Source: an archaeon (lineage in GTDB: Archaea; EX4484-52; WAPT01). From it: 54,041 bases of DNA. A program made the translations under genes and the position numbers. How positions within the stretch are numbered: position 1 is the stretch's first letter; each line of letters starts with the position of its first letter. The stretch is taken from positions 1 to 54,041 of the forward strand of contig JAPDKB010000005.1 in the NCBI GenBank assembly GCA_029258795.1, given 5' to 3'. Below the pieces are notes generated by a model, which was given only the letters and a program-made list of their open reading frames with translations, was not told where the DNA came from and made no database searches. This document shows positions 27,976 through 37,556 of this stretch, in pieces.

Positions 27976-28341
27976 ATGAGCAAGAAAATAAGCATAAAGC
28001 TTGTGCCTTACGAGGAAATGAGAAGGGATATGGATGCGGTTTTCAACGAGTTAAAGAAGGGATCCATAGTTTTAATCGATGCAAAGATTAGCCCGGAAGA
28101 AGAGAGCGAGATAATCGCAAAAACCATGGAAAACATTGATTTGCGTTTTAAGGGAATAGAGATTTCAACCATAGATGTGAAAAAGGAAGAGAAAAAAGGC
28201 AAGGGAAGCAAGATATTCCTAACGCTTGAAAAGATAAAGAAGGCTCTTACAGGTAAGGAGAGGGGCATAACCATAATAGGTCCAGCCAGCTTGATCAAAA
28301 AGATGGAGAAAACTCCTGAAGAAATCTACTTGTACATGTGA
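27976..28341 (+). CDS. DUF2073 family protein
   Basis: 121 residues. The N-terminus SKKISIKLVPYEEMRRDM and the core KKGSIVLIDAKISPEEESEI match my memory of DUF2073, an archaeal family linked to the Era-like GTPase. The C-terminal RGITIIGPASLIKKMEK suggests a small alpha/beta fold. Function is unknown. It is preceded by a good ribosome site (GAGGGGGTGAAATG) 9 bases from the GTPase stop and followed 4 bases later by the zinc-ribbon gene, so it lies in the middle of a conserved three-gene operon. Confidence 0.8.
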   Translation: MSKKISIKLVPYEEMRRDMDAVFNELKKGSIVLIDAKISPEEESEIIAKTMENIDLRFKGIEISTIDVKKEEKKGKGSKIFLTLEKIKKALTGKERGITIIGPASLIKKMEKTPEEIYLYM

Positions 28342-28345
28342 TATC

Positions 28346-28726
28346 ATGCCCCACAAATGTGTAAAGTGCGGGAAGATACATCCGGATGATGCGGACTATT
28401 TACTTGATGGTTGTGATGTCTGTGGCTGTCGCTTCTTTCTCTATGTGAGTTATGAAAATTTGCAGAAGAGCGAAGATTTGATGAAGGATTTGAGCAGTGA
28501 GGAGATAGAGGAGATAGAGAAAGACATAAGGGCGATAATAGCGCAGGAATACGGGGAGAAATCAAAAGATGATGTTGTGGTTCTTGATGTTGAGTCGATA
28601 AGAGTGATTAAGCCGGGAAAATATTTGATAGATGTGGTCAATCTTTTCAATCAGCGCCCCATCGTCATAAGAGTTGCGCCGGGCAAGTACAGAATAGACC
28701 TCTCTTCCATTCTCCCGAAAGAATAA
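28346..28726 (+). CDS. Zinc-ribbon protein (DUF2072/OapC-like)
   Basis: 126 residues. The N-terminal zinc ribbon has two Cys pairs, KCVKCGKIHPDD and DGCDVCGCRFFLYV. The central part is acidic and helical, and the C-terminus (VRVIKPGKYLIDVVNLFNQR region, ending in a short beta-rich segment) resembles the archaeal DUF2072 family. Position as third gene after the Era-like GTPase and DUF2073 is the conserved arrangement. A role with the GTPase in RNA or ribosome metabolism is inferred. The gene is convergent with secD, whose stop is only 5 bases away. Confidence 0.8.
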   Translation: MPHKCVKCGKIHPDDADYLLDGCDVCGCRFFLYVSYENLQKSEDLMKDLSSEEIEEIEKDIRAIIAQEYGEKSKDDVVVLDVESIRVIKPGKYLIDVVNLFNQRPIVIRVAPGKYRIDLSSILPKE

Positions 28727-28731
28727 TCGCT

Positions 28732-30210
28732 TTATTTTATTATGTATTCTAAGAGTTTTGAATACGCAGGTCTCGTGAAGAGAACACCTATCCAGACGCC
28801 GGCAAGAGTTGTGACTGCAAAACCTTTCATTAAAGAGATTCCTGACATGGTTAAGAGAGGGAACATGGCTGCTGTTAATGTTGCTGCGGCAGTTAAAATT
28901 ATGGTTAGTGCCCTTTTCAAGCGTTGTTTCAAGCTTAATTCCACCTTCCTTTTCTTTCTATCCTGAATACTTTCGTCCGTTATGATGATCTGGTGGTCAA
29001 CACCACTGCCGATTATTGCAAGAATACCTGCTATGGACGCAAGATCTATGTTCCATCCTATTGCTGCCGCAAACCCCAAAATTATGATGAGCTCAGCGAG
29101 AAGAGTTAGGGTTATACCTCCCGCTATCAGCACGTTTCTATAGCGAAGAAGAACTATCACACCCACACCAATTATCGCGAGCAACATTGAAATGAGAGCG
29201 GCTCTCATAAACTGCTCTCCCAAAGCTGGGGAAATGCTATCAAGTCTAACTATCTCTATTTTGCTGGGTAATGCTCCGCTCTCCAGAATGGATTGAAGTT
29301 TCTTCATATTTTTTATTGCTTCTTCCTTTGTTTTCGCCCATCCTCTTATGGACGGCATGGTCAGCTCTTCTCCTTTCAGACTGCATACTATATTCAGAGA
29401 GTCAAGAAGCACGTTATCCATGTAGAGATTGAGCTTCTGATCAAGATAGCACTCGCCACCCCTGAAAACCTCATTCATGTCTTTGGTAACCTTCGCAAAT
29501 CTCTTCGCGGATTCGGGTGTGGTGGTTATGGCGAAAACGAACCTGTATCCATTCGCTTCAGGCGCGACTCTTGCATGATCAACATCTCTGAAAACATGTT
29601 TAATGTCCGTGCCAGTATAGACGACTGCAGAGAGCACAACCGTGTTTGTGGTGTAATTTTCATAAATCCACGTCACATTTTCAACCACTAATGTCTGGTT
29701 GGGGGTCAAACTCACATCGATTCCGTTGCCTTCAACTTTAATCAGACCGGTGGTGGAGTTAAGAACAACAACCTCGTACTTTTTCCCATCAAAAAGGAAT
29801 GTTCCACTTCCGTCCTTCAGCTCGACAATTCTTGGAATTCTTGCTTCAAACCTGCCCTGACTTTCTATCAATTCGTGCAGCGTTTCTTCATCATAGCCCG
29901 ACATCTCGATTTGTATGTATTTATTACCCTCTATCACAACAGGCCGTATGCTTACCTGCTTTAAACCATAAGCATTAAGTCTTGTTTGAAGGACGCTGAT
30001 TGTCTTGGTTATCGCTTCATCACTCTGGTCCTCCACATAAATTAATGCGCGTACCCCTCCCTGTATGTCAAGCCCAAACTGAAGCCTTGTTTTTATGTGA
30101 GCTTTGCCATCCTCTCCCACATAATAGGAGGGCGAGAGCGCGATTATAGCCAGTACTACCAGCAAAGCCAAAGCAATTATTCTGGGTTCCTTCAATATCT
30201 TTGTGTTCAT
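28732..30210 (-). CDS. secD: Protein-export membrane protein SecD
   Basis: 492 residues, an RND-superfamily accessory of the Sec translocon. The N-terminal transmembrane helix is followed by the signature RLQFGLDIQGGVRALI and a large extracytoplasmic P1 domain. The C-terminal membrane block has five more helices, with IAGILAIIGSGVDHQIIITDE carrying the family's D-G/S-x-D-type pattern. It overlaps secF by 4 bases (ATGA), the usual archaeal secF-secD order. The proteins act outside the membrane to support protein export or folding of exported proteins, consistent with the large secreted proteins in this window. Confidence 0.95.
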   Translation of the reverse strand: MNTKILKEPRIIALALLVVLAIIALSPSYYVGEDGKAHIKTRLQFGLDIQGGVRALIYVEDQSDEAITKTISVLQTRLNAYGLKQVSIRPVVIEGNKYIQIEMSGYDEETLHELIESQGRFEARIPRIVELKDGSGTFLFDGKKYEVVVLNSTTGLIKVEGNGIDVSLTPNQTLVVENVTWIYENYTTNTVVLSAVVYTGTDIKHVFRDVDHARVAPEANGYRFVFAITTTPESAKRFAKVTKDMNEVFRGGECYLDQKLNLYMDNVLLDSLNIVCSLKGEELTMPSIRGWAKTKEEAIKNMKKLQSILESGALPSKIEIVRLDSISPALGEQFMRAALISMLLAIIGVGVIVLLRYRNVLIAGGITLTLLAELIIILGFAAAIGWNIDLASIAGILAIIGSGVDHQIIITDESIQDRKKRKVELSLKQRLKRALTIILTAAATLTAAMFPLLTMSGISLMKGFAVTTLAGVWIGVLFTRPAYSKLLEYIIK

Positions 30211-31082
30211 TTTTTACCCCTCTCCATGTAGAGTTTTAGCAAGGAAACGTTTTGTATCCATGTGAATGGTATGTCCGCGCATAATCCGAAGATTATGACT
30301 GCAGAGAGCTGCTTTAATGTTTCTGATGGTGTTAACAAATTGAGTATCAGCATTGCCAGTATGGAGGTTGTGGTCATGGTCAGCCCTGTTTTCACAGAAC
30401 TCTTTATCCTTTCGTTAATGTTGCCTTCTCCCCTTTTCAAAACTCGTGTTGAAAGCAGTATGTCCGTATCAACAGAATAACCCAAAAGGATGAGCAGTGC
30501 TGAAAATGTCGCAAGAGTCATTTTTATTCCGAAAACATCCATGAGCGCTACAGCAGTAACCATGTCCGAAACAGCAGCCAGAATTATTGCTATGGAAGGC
30601 ACAGCCACCCTGAAGGTTATGAACACCACTATAGCCATCCCTACAAAAGCTATGATGAAAGCTTTGATAGCTTGCTTCCAGAAAGCGGCACTAACCGCAG
30701 CACCAACTGTGTAGATGGAAGCTCCTTCATATTCATAACCTTTTTCGGTTAGAAGGGATAACAATTCCTCTTTCTCTATTTCCTGCTGAGATTCCACTAT
30801 AAGAAGGTACTGGTCTGAGCTTTTGGCTTTTTTAACAACAACATCGTTGCCAAATTTCTCTTGGATGATGCCGGTTAGTTCATTGAGATCAAAATCGCTA
30901 TTCATTATAACAACTATTTGAGTCCCGCCAGAGAAATCAAGTCCCTTCTGAAATATCTCACCAGTTCTCGTGTAGTTGTAAACAAGAACGGAGGCAAACA
31001 CCGCCAGCAAAATCAGGGATGACACTAGCATGAGATGTGGTTTTTCCAGAAACCGGTCATAAATACCAGCTAGCTTTTTCAT
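30207..31082 (-). CDS. secF: Protein-export membrane protein SecF
   Basis: About 291 residues from MKKLAGIYDRFLEKPHLML; the frame is open 31 codons further upstream, but that would overlap the PolB gene and its promoter. The signature KGLDFSGGTQIVV follows the first transmembrane helix, and five further helices include LLILLGYSVDTDILLSTRVL. A TATA-like TTTATAAAATTAA just upstream of the ATG supports a leaderless transcript from here. It partners SecD, whose start overlaps its stop by 4 bases. Divergently arranged with polB. Confidence 0.95.
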   Translation of the reverse strand: MKKLAGIYDRFLEKPHLMLVSSLILLAVFASVLVYNYTRTGEIFQKGLDFSGGTQIVVIMNSDFDLNELTGIIQEKFGNDVVVKKAKSSDQYLLIVESQQEIEKEELLSLLTEKGYEYEGASIYTVGAAVSAAFWKQAIKAFIIAFVGMAIVVFITFRVAVPSIAIILAAVSDMVTAVALMDVFGIKMTLATFSALLILLGYSVDTDILLSTRVLKRGEGNINERIKSSVKTGLTMTTTSILAMLILNLLTPSETLKQLSAVIIFGLCADIPFTWIQNVSLLKLYMERGKK

Positions 31083-31084
31083 GG

Positions 31085-31145
31085 AAGATAAATACCTTGA
31101 ATTAATTTTATAAAGTTTAAAATGTTCTCCGTGCAAATCCTTAAC
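31085..31145. promoter_or_regulatory. Divergent promoter region secF / polB
   Basis: A short AT-rich segment of about 60 bases separates the preferred starts of secF (31082) and polB (31146). TTTTATAAAG at about 31106-31115 fits a TATA box for polB, predicting transcription near 31133. On the minus strand the same AT block (TTTATAAAATTAA) serves secF. Both genes would be near leaderless and share one TBP-binding neighbourhood. Confidence 0.55.
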
Positions 31146-33593
31146 ATGGAAAAGCTCCTTGCTCAACTTCTCCATGTGGATTACGTGGTGGAGGACGATA
31201 AACCAGTCATAAGGATGTTGATGAGCGATGAAAAGAAAAGGAAGGTTGTTGTGCTTGACGACACGTTCGAGCCCTATTTCTATGCTATCCCTGCGGGAAC
31301 CACAAATCTTGATGAACTGGCAGAGAAAATCTTGAACACGAAATTGCCGGATTCTGAAGGAGTCATCAGACCAAAAAGAGTGGAGACCACAACAAAAATT
31401 GTGGGGGTTGAGGAAAGAACAGTGCTAAAGATCGTGTGCTTCCTCCCATCTCATGTCCCGAAGCTTAGAGAAGTAGTTGCCATGCTTAATGGGGTTGAAA
31501 CGATAAGAGAGTTCGACATTCTTTTCCATAGAAGGTACATGATAGACCGCGGAATTGAGCCGATGGACTGGTATGAGGTGGAAGGCAATACCATAAGTTA
31601 CGATGATTATCCATGTGATCTCGCCATCAAACTAAATAACATGAAGCGGCTTTACAGGGCTGACGAAATCTTCAGCATGGCGAGTTTTGATGTTGAGAGT
31701 GTGATGGAAAAGAATGAGATGAAGTTAATCATGGCGGGGATGTATTTCAATGATGGTAGAGCCAGAATAGCCACAGGCATTGATGTGGATGGAAGGGAGT
31801 TCGTGGAAAGGGTGAGCGGGGAGAGAGGGATAATAGAGTGGTTTGCAAGAACGCTGAAGGAGGAAAAACCACACTTCCTAATAACTTATAACGGAGATGC
31901 TTTTGATCTGAAGTTAATAAAGGAAAGAGCATCCAAACTAAATGTAGATCTTAAATTTGGCAAAAACACTTTTTTGCGATTTAAAAGAAGGGGTAGAACG
32001 AGTCAGGCAGAGATAGAGGGTGTGGTGCATATAGACCTGTATCCGTTCGTTTCCACCATCATGGCATCAAGCTTGAACACGGAAGTTTTTACCCTGGAAG
32101 CGGTGTGTCAGGAGATTCTGGGAGAGGGTAAGTATGAAATCACATGGGAGGAGATAGAGCACAGCTGGAAAACAAAGACGAATCTGGAAAAGATTGTGGA
32201 TTACAATTATAGGGATGTGGAGCTCACCATGAAACTGGCGAAAGCGCTGCTCCCAAACGTGTTTTCTCTTGCTTCATTAACCTACATGACTCCTTTTGAA
32301 GTTGCCAGAGCAAGCTACAGCCAGCTGGTCGAGAACTTTGCGATAAGAAAAGCCTACAAGATGAATTATGTTGTTCCAAACAAACCCACCGTGGAAGAGA
32401 TGGATATAAGGAGGCAGGAGGAGAGCTATGAAGGAGCCATAGTCATAGAGCCAAAGCCCGGCTTACATGAGAACATAGCTGTGTTTGACTTCCGATCTCT
32501 GTATCCATCCATAATAATAACTCACAACATAGACCCCTACACCATAAACTGTTCCTGCTGTAAGGCGGAGGAGGCGTATCGTGTTCCCAACAAACCGTAC
32601 TGGTTCTGCAAGAAGAAGAGAGGATTCATACCCGCCATACTGCAGGAGTTGATAGAGAAGAGGACGGAGATAAAGAAGAAGATGAAGGAGACGAAGGATG
32701 AGCTTCTCAAAAAGGTGCTCGACTCACGGCAGCAGGCAATGAAAACCGTTGCCAACGCTTTCTACGGGTATCTGGCCTTTGTGGGCTCACGCTTTTATGA
32801 CAAGAGGTGTGCCGAATCCGTCACCGCCTTTGGCAGGCATTACATAACGATGATTGCTGAAATGGCAAAACAGCACGGATTTGAGGTGATATATGGCGAT
32901 ACGGATTCCATATTCCTGAAGGTGGGTGAAAAGAGCAAGGAGGATGTTATGCAATTTTTAAACGAGGTTAACTCGAAGCTTCCCGGCATAATGGAGCTGG
33001 AGTTTGAAGGGCTTTACAAAAGGGGGTTGTTCGTCAAAAGGAAGAGCGGGGAGGGTGGAGCAAAGAAAAGGTACGCTTTAATTGATTATGAGGGCAACAT
33101 GGTGATAAGGGGTTTTGAAAGGGTGAGGCGTGACTGGTCGAAGCTTGCCAGAGAGACGCAGGAAAAAACCCTCTATTATGTTTTGAACGGGGAAGTGGAG
33201 AAGGCAGTAGAATATGTTAAGAGTGTCATAGAAAGATTGAAGAAAGGTGAGGTGGATAAGGAAGAGCTGTGCATCTACACAACCATAACCAGGGGGCTCG
33301 ATTCTTACGAGCAAATTGGTCCGCATGTGGCTGCTGCAAAAAAAGCAGTTGCCAGAGGGCTTGAGATAAAACCGGGAGAGACGATAAAATACATAATAAC
33401 GAGAGGGAGCGGTAGCATATCTGATAGGGCCGAGCTATCTGTTTTTGCGGAGAGTTATGATCCGGAATATTACATCCACCACCAGGTTCTTCCCGCTGCG
33501 ATGCGCGTGCTGGGTGTGCTGGGCTACACGGAAGACATGATACTTTCGGGCACGAAACAGACAGGGCTTTTCCAGTTCACGAAGAAATCATAA
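31146..33593 (+). CDS. polB: Family B DNA polymerase (PolB)
   Basis: 815 residues from MEKLLAQLLHVDYV; an ATG eight codons upstream (31122) is less likely because it lies before the predicted transcription start. Proofreading motifs are present: Exo I FDVES, Exo II YNGDAFDLKLI and Exo III YNYRDVELTMKL. Polymerase motifs follow: A in VFDFRSLYPSIIITHNI, B in KTVANAFYGYLAF and C in YGDTDSIFLK. No intein interrupts any of these motifs, although archaeal PolB genes are frequent intein hosts. It is the replicative or repair B-type enzyme. Its stop overlaps the 3' end of the convergent LTD-protein gene by 6 bases. Confidence 0.96.
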   Translation: MEKLLAQLLHVDYVVEDDKPVIRMLMSDEKKRKVVVLDDTFEPYFYAIPAGTTNLDELAEKILNTKLPDSEGVIRPKRVETTTKIVGVEERTVLKIVCFLPSHVPKLREVVAMLNGVETIREFDILFHRRYMIDRGIEPMDWYEVEGNTISYDDYPCDLAIKLNNMKRLYRADEIFSMASFDVESVMEKNEMKLIMAGMYFNDGRARIATGIDVDGREFVERVSGERGIIEWFARTLKEEKPHFLITYNGDAFDLKLIKERASKLNVDLKFGKNTFLRFKRRGRTSQAEIEGVVHIDLYPFVSTIMASSLNTEVFTLEAVCQEILGEGKYEITWEEIEHSWKTKTNLEKIVDYNYRDVELTMKLAKALLPNVFSLASLTYMTPFEVARASYSQLVENFAIRKAYKMNYVVPNKPTVEEMDIRRQEESYEGAIVIEPKPGLHENIAVFDFRSLYPSIIITHNIDPYTINCSCCKAEEAYRVPNKPYWFCKKKRGFIPAILQELIEKRTEIKKKMKETKDELLKKVLDSRQQAMKTVANAFYGYLAFVGSRFYDKRCAESVTAFGRHYITMIAEMAKQHGFEVIYGDTDSIFLKVGEKSKEDVMQFLNEVNSKLPGIMELEFEGLYKRGLFVKRKSGEGGAKKRYALIDYEGNMVIRGFERVRRDWSKLARETQEKTLYYVLNGEVEKAVEYVKSVIERLKKGEVDKEELCIYTTITRGLDSYEQIGPHVAAAKKAVARGLEIKPGETIKYIITRGSGSISDRAELSVFAESYDPEYYIHHQVLPAAMRVLGVLGYTEDMILSGTKQTGLFQFTKKS

Positions 33594-35459
33594 AATTTGG
33601 AGCATTTTGAGCAGAACGCTTCTCATAACCCTTCTGACCTTTCCGAGAGGTGTTGTATCGTAAATCAGCGCAGAGCTCATACGATTATGCGAACTGAGGG
33701 ATGAACTGTTTACATAATTTTCTTTAATTTCTCTCACATATTTATGCGAACTCGCCGGTTGTTTTGCGGAGAAGTTCAGCAGAAACACGGGTTTTTCCAA
33801 CACACAGTTCTTGTCGTGGTACCACAACTTCACTTTCAAAGTACACGGCCTGATCTCATCAACTTCTTTGACAACATTCATAAGGGTAATGTTCACAACG
33901 CTTTGGTTCTCCACCACCACATCTATTTCGTTACCTTTCCACCCACCTTCGGTCGCGAGCTTTCCCCCGCATATTATGTAGGAGTATGCTGAAAGATTTA
34001 TGCTACGGTTCATTTTGTTGTGAAGCACAAGAAACGTGCTGATATTGGAGTTGCTCAACGCAATTTGTGGTGTGGTGACGTTTTCAACCTCAACGAATGC
34101 ACACGACACTTTCCTCTTCTTCTCACGAGTTATGGGTTGGGCTCCTTGCGTCTGGCACTGGCATGAAGACCTCACGATCTTTCTACATGAGCTTGCAGCA
34201 CCGTCCTTAATCGTGAGTTCTGCAATATCTGCATCACCCCACGAAGCATCAGCCCACAAGATGTATTTTCCACCTTTCAACCTGCCGTCACAATTCGGTT
34301 TGAGCTGTACGGGCACAACCACCACATACTCCGCGTTTTTCTCCATTAACTGCACCGATAGTTTTTCGGACGCATACCTCCCGTTTTCTGGATTCTTCAC
34401 GTAAACGTATATTGTCCTCTTATCGTTATCTCCTCTATTGGCTCTTAGTTTGACTCGCACAACGTCACCAAAATTAAGCTCAGTTCTGCTCACACTTTCA
34501 ATTTTAACAAATGACGGCATATCCACATCTCCATTCATCTTTGCATCTTTCCTTCTGACTATCAGCATTAATGATGACTTGTTGTCTGGCAGGATGGTGG
34601 TGTTGGATGTCGTGTTCACCATCATCGCTTCCACAAAAAACACCTCACCCTCAATACCCGGGGGTGTCCAGCTGCGCTCGGAGGTGCAGATTTTTGAATA
34701 TGTGGCTTTAGCTTTCAGCGTTGTGCTGTACGCTTTCTTAACCTCTCTTCCATAAAGGTCTGAGATCCAATAAAGCACCGTTATGTTCATATCCCTTCCA
34801 AACGTTGAGGTGTTGGGATACGCGCATATCCTGTAGTTTATTGTTTCGGATTCGTTGCAGATGAAGCAGGAAATGTTCTCTATTTTTAATTCAAGCGCTA
34901 TCATGCTTGAATTTTCACTCCTGTTGCACGCGTTTTCAGCTAGAGGAGTTGGTAAAGCGACAATCCAGCTGCCATTGCAGAGCTGGATGGAATAACCCTC
35001 CACATCCATCTCAGCTGTGTAATTCACGGAATCAACAACGCTTCCGTTAGCGAGCGAGAGGGTTATGTTCATGCCATCATTGTTCAGACCTTTTCCGCAG
35101 ATATAACTTGTGTTTGTGTGGAAAATGTATGTTGTGTTGTTTGTGTTGAACTTTTCAAGAACGTCAGAGCCAGAGCCGCCATCAACAACAAGAGCATAGG
35201 TGTAAGGTGGAAGAAGAGTTGTGTTTGTGGTTATGGTGTTGTTGGCATCTTTTGAGATATATCCTGGAATGAGGGAATAATTGCATAGTAAGTGGGAGGA
35301 TATGTTAACGCTTGTGTTTTCATCATTGAAAAGCTCAATATATTCAGAATAGTGGTCATCACCCGCGGGGTCAAACATAACTTCAGTTATTTTTAGCTGG
35401 TGGGCTTGTTTTGGGAAAACCGCGAACAACAAAAGAATTAAAACAAGCCATTTTTTCAT
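33588..35459 (-). CDS. Secreted protein with lamin-tail (LTD) domain
   Basis: 623 residues. A signal peptide (KKWLVLILLLFAVFPKQAHQ) leads directly into an LTD domain: LKITEVMFDPAGDDHYSEYI, ELFNDENTSVNIS, then SYICGKGLNNDGMNITL and VVDSVNYTAEMDVEG (to about residue 170). The remainder is beta-rich, Ig-like, with a Cys pair region (CRKIVRSSCQCQ near 425). Many N-X-S/T sequons suggest surface exposure and glycosylation. There is no C-terminal transmembrane helix; the end is a basic amphipathic helix. LTD domains are found in cell-surface and DNase-associated proteins, but no nuclease is visible. Two copies of the dif-arm 11-mer lie within its 3' part. Confidence 0.8.
   Translation of the reverse strand: MKKWLVLILLLFAVFPKQAHQLKITEVMFDPAGDDHYSEYIELFNDENTSVNISSHLLCNYSLIPGYISKDANNTITTNTTLLPPYTYALVVDGGSGSDVLEKFNTNNTTYIFHTNTSYICGKGLNNDGMNITLSLANGSVVDSVNYTAEMDVEGYSIQLCNGSWIVALPTPLAENACNRSENSSMIALELKIENISCFICNESETINYRICAYPNTSTFGRDMNITVLYWISDLYGREVKKAYSTTLKAKATYSKICTSERSWTPPGIEGEVFFVEAMMVNTTSNTTILPDNKSSLMLIVRRKDAKMNGDVDMPSFVKIESVSRTELNFGDVVRVKLRANRGDNDKRTIYVYVKNPENGRYASEKLSVQLMEKNAEYVVVVPVQLKPNCDGRLKGGKYILWADASWGDADIAELTIKDGAASSCRKIVRSSCQCQTQGAQPITREKKRKVSCAFVEVENVTTPQIALSNSNISTFLVLHNKMNRSINLSAYSYIICGGKLATEGGWKGNEIDVVVENQSVVNITLMNVVKEVDEIRPCTLKVKLWYHDKNCVLEKPVFLLNFSAKQPASSHKYVREIKENYVNSSSLSSHNRMSSALIYDTTPLGKVRRVMRSVLLKMLQIL
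33685..33695. repeat. Extra copy of the dif-like arm TTATGCGAACT
   Basis: Exact copy of the right arm of the palindrome at 38451-38478; the match extends to ATTATGCGAACTGA (14 bp). It lies inside the LTD-protein coding region. No matching left arm is present at the expected distance, so it is a half-site at most. Confidence 0.6.
33742..33752. repeat. Second extra copy of the dif-like arm TTATGCGAACT
   Basis: Another exact 11-bp copy, 57 bp after the one at 33685, in the same orientation and in the same coding region. No left arm is visible. Two exact copies this close are unlikely by chance. Confidence 0.6.
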
Positions 35460-35512
35460 GAGAGTGACGTAAGAAACAATTTATTTCAATTTTTTCGTTC
35501 GACAATTTGTGT

Positions 35513-36400
35513 ATGATTTCGGAAGAAGCGATTGGAAAGTACATTAGGGCTGGAAACGTGGCAAGAGAAACTCTCGAGTTATCGAAAAAACTGGTTAAAC
35601 CAGAAGCAAGTGTGTTTGATGTGGTTACCGAGCTCGAGGAGTTCATAAAGAGCAAAGGGTGTGAGCTGGCCTTTCCTGTCAATCTCTCGATCGATAATGC
35701 TGCAGCTCATGATACCGCAGATATTATGGATGGTAGAACGATACATGAAGATGCAGTTGTTAAGGTGGATGTTGGAGTGCATGTTGATGGATATATTGCG
35801 GATAGCGCAATAACAATAGACCTAAGCAACAGGTATAATGACATGGTCAAAGCTGCGGAAGAAGCGCTGGAGGAGGCGTTGAAGCTTTTCACCCCTGAAA
35901 GGAAGGTGGTTGAGATAAGCAGAACGATACAGGAGGTTATAGAGAGTCATGGCTTTAAGCCGGTGGTTAACCTCACAGGACACAAGCTTGAGAGGTATGT
36001 GCTCCACGGAAATGTCTCTATCCCGAATGTTGAGTACGATATTCCTTACGAGCTGAAGGAGGGGGATGTGTTTGCAGTTGAGCCCTTCGTTACCAATGGT
36101 TCTGGCAAGGTTAAGGAGGGAGGAGAAGCAAAAATCTTCGCGTTTTTGAAGAAAGTGAGATGCAGGGGTGATGTGGCAAGAAAAATCCTTGAGTTTGGAG
36201 AGGGGAGGAAGGGCTTGCCTTTCTCTCTTAGATGGATGTTTGAGGAGAAGAAACCCTCCGTAGTTCTTGCCCTTAGAGAGCTGGTGAACAGCAACGCTCT
36301 ATACGATTACCGCGTTCTTAAGGATGTGGAGGGAAGCATAGTTACTCAGGCAGAGCACAGCGTGGTGGTTGGAGACAAACCATTAGTTTACACAAAATAG
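35513..36400 (+). CDS. map: Methionine aminopeptidase, type II
   Basis: 295 residues from MISEEAIGKYIRAG; the GTG two codons upstream is an alternative. The five metal ligands are readable: Asp in VVKVDVGVHVDGYIADSA (two residues), His in LTGHKLERYVLHG, Glu in VFAVEPFVTNG and Glu in TQAEHSVVV. The AFPVNLSIDNAAAH block is characteristic of archaeal/eukaryotic type II enzymes. It removes the initiator Met cotranslationally in the cytoplasm. It forms its own unit, divergent from the LTD-protein gene and convergent with DUF373. Confidence 0.95.
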   Translation: MISEEAIGKYIRAGNVARETLELSKKLVKPEASVFDVVTELEEFIKSKGCELAFPVNLSIDNAAAHDTADIMDGRTIHEDAVVKVDVGVHVDGYIADSAITIDLSNRYNDMVKAAEEALEEALKLFTPERKVVEISRTIQEVIESHGFKPVVNLTGHKLERYVLHGNVSIPNVEYDIPYELKEGDVFAVEPFVTNGSGKVKEGGEAKIFAFLKKVRCRGDVARKILEFGEGRKGLPFSLRWMFEEKKPSVVLALRELVNSNALYDYRVLKDVEGSIVTQAEHSVVVGDKPLVYTK

Positions 36401-36473
36401 TTGTGCTAATTTCGTACTTGAAACTTCGAAAAAATAAACAAAATTTTTTGAAATAGGAACTGGTGGTTCGTTT

Positions 36474-37532
36474 TTAGATAATCGCATTTTTCCTTCTTCT
36501 TTTTCCGAACGAGTTGATCATCACCGCCAGCAGTAACATGAGGCCCACTATCACGAGAGCTTTTGCCAGGTTGGTTAAGGTCAACTCGTTTACAAGTATG
36601 AGGTTTGTGGTGACATCAGTTAGGAATGCGAAGGCAACTATCATTAGTTCAACCCCAAGCAAGCTGCGGACATTTTTTATTTTCTTGTCCAGATATGCAC
36701 CCACACACCATGCCATGGCGCTTATTCCGAAAGCGTATACTGAGGTATTGACGAACAGCACCACTGTATTTAATATACCCTCTGGCTTTACCGCCGTGAC
36801 TTTGGAAGCACCTATTATCAATCCGGCAATGAAAAACGTGATGGATGTTAGGTAAAGGAACAGGGAGAAGCGCATTTTGGAAGCTGATTCTGAAAGAGAG
36901 TGAAAAACACGAAATACAGTGTCTTCAAGCTGAAAACCCTTGAGGAACAGGTATATTCCTATGAACCCGATTATAAGACGGATGGCTGCCGAACCGAAAA
37001 AAGCGTAAAATATCAGGGCTATAGCGGGCACTCCTAAGAAAAGGCGGGAGTAGCGTGGATTATTTATCATGTTCTTTATGAAATTGTAAATCACAAAATA
37101 GGTGCTTTCTAACTTAACAGCCTGATTGACCACTATTCTCTCAACATAAACATTTGGCACCTTCCTACTTATGAGAGGTATAACTTGTTCATCGCTTGCC
37201 CCATCCGAAACGAAAACTATCTCATCAGCATCAAACCTTTTCAGCACTCTATCTAGCTGATCGCTTATTTTTCTATCGGATTCTATTCCCATACTCTCAC
37301 TTCCAGTTATAACTGCAACCTCAACCTTCTCACCCTTTCTTCTTAACTCATCATAAATTTGCACCGCTCTGAACATCGCATTCACATCAGAATCGGAAGG
37401 ATCTGCTAACCCTAACATTTGGGTGGCTTTCAAAACCTCGTTCTTACCTATTATCGGAGCTCTCACATTCGCCTTTACACCCAGATCATCATCCCGATCC
37501 ACACACAAAACCAGCACTTTCTTTTTAGCCAT
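36474..37532 (-). CDS. DUF373 family membrane protein
   Basis: 352 residues from MAKKKVLVLCVDRDDDLG; eight codons upstream there is another Met. The N-terminal 150 residues form a cytoplasmic Rossmann-like domain with conserved CVDRDDDLG, ITGSESMG and VFVSDGASDEQ. The C-terminal half has about six transmembrane segments. DUF373 is a nearly archaea-specific family of unknown function. The acidic RDDD cluster suggests metal or nucleotide binding. It is a lone gene bordered by the large AT-rich gap upstream. Confidence 0.85.
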   Translation of the reverse strand: MAKKKVLVLCVDRDDDLGVKANVRAPIIGKNEVLKATQMLGLADPSDSDVNAMFRAVQIYDELRRKGEKVEVAVITGSESMGIESDRKISDQLDRVLKRFDADEIVFVSDGASDEQVIPLISRKVPNVYVERIVVNQAVKLESTYFVIYNFIKNMINNPRYSRLFLGVPAIALIFYAFFGSAAIRLIIGFIGIYLFLKGFQLEDTVFRVFHSLSESASKMRFSLFLYLTSITFFIAGLIIGASKVTAVKPEGILNTVVLFVNTSVYAFGISAMAWCVGAYLDKKIKNVRSLLGVELMIVAFAFLTDVTTNLILVNELTLTNLAKALVIVGLMLLLAVMINSFGKRRRKNAII

Positions 37533-37556
37533 GATGATTTTATCGAACTTTAACAA

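Noticed and set aside
31083-31175. 31 extra codons at the SecF N-terminus.
   Set aside because: They run through the polB promoter and start region and do not resemble SecF; the Met before the first membrane helix is preceded by a TATA-like box.
31146-33593. Intein in PolB.
   Set aside because: All polymerase motifs are contiguous and the length is normal; no intein splice motifs.
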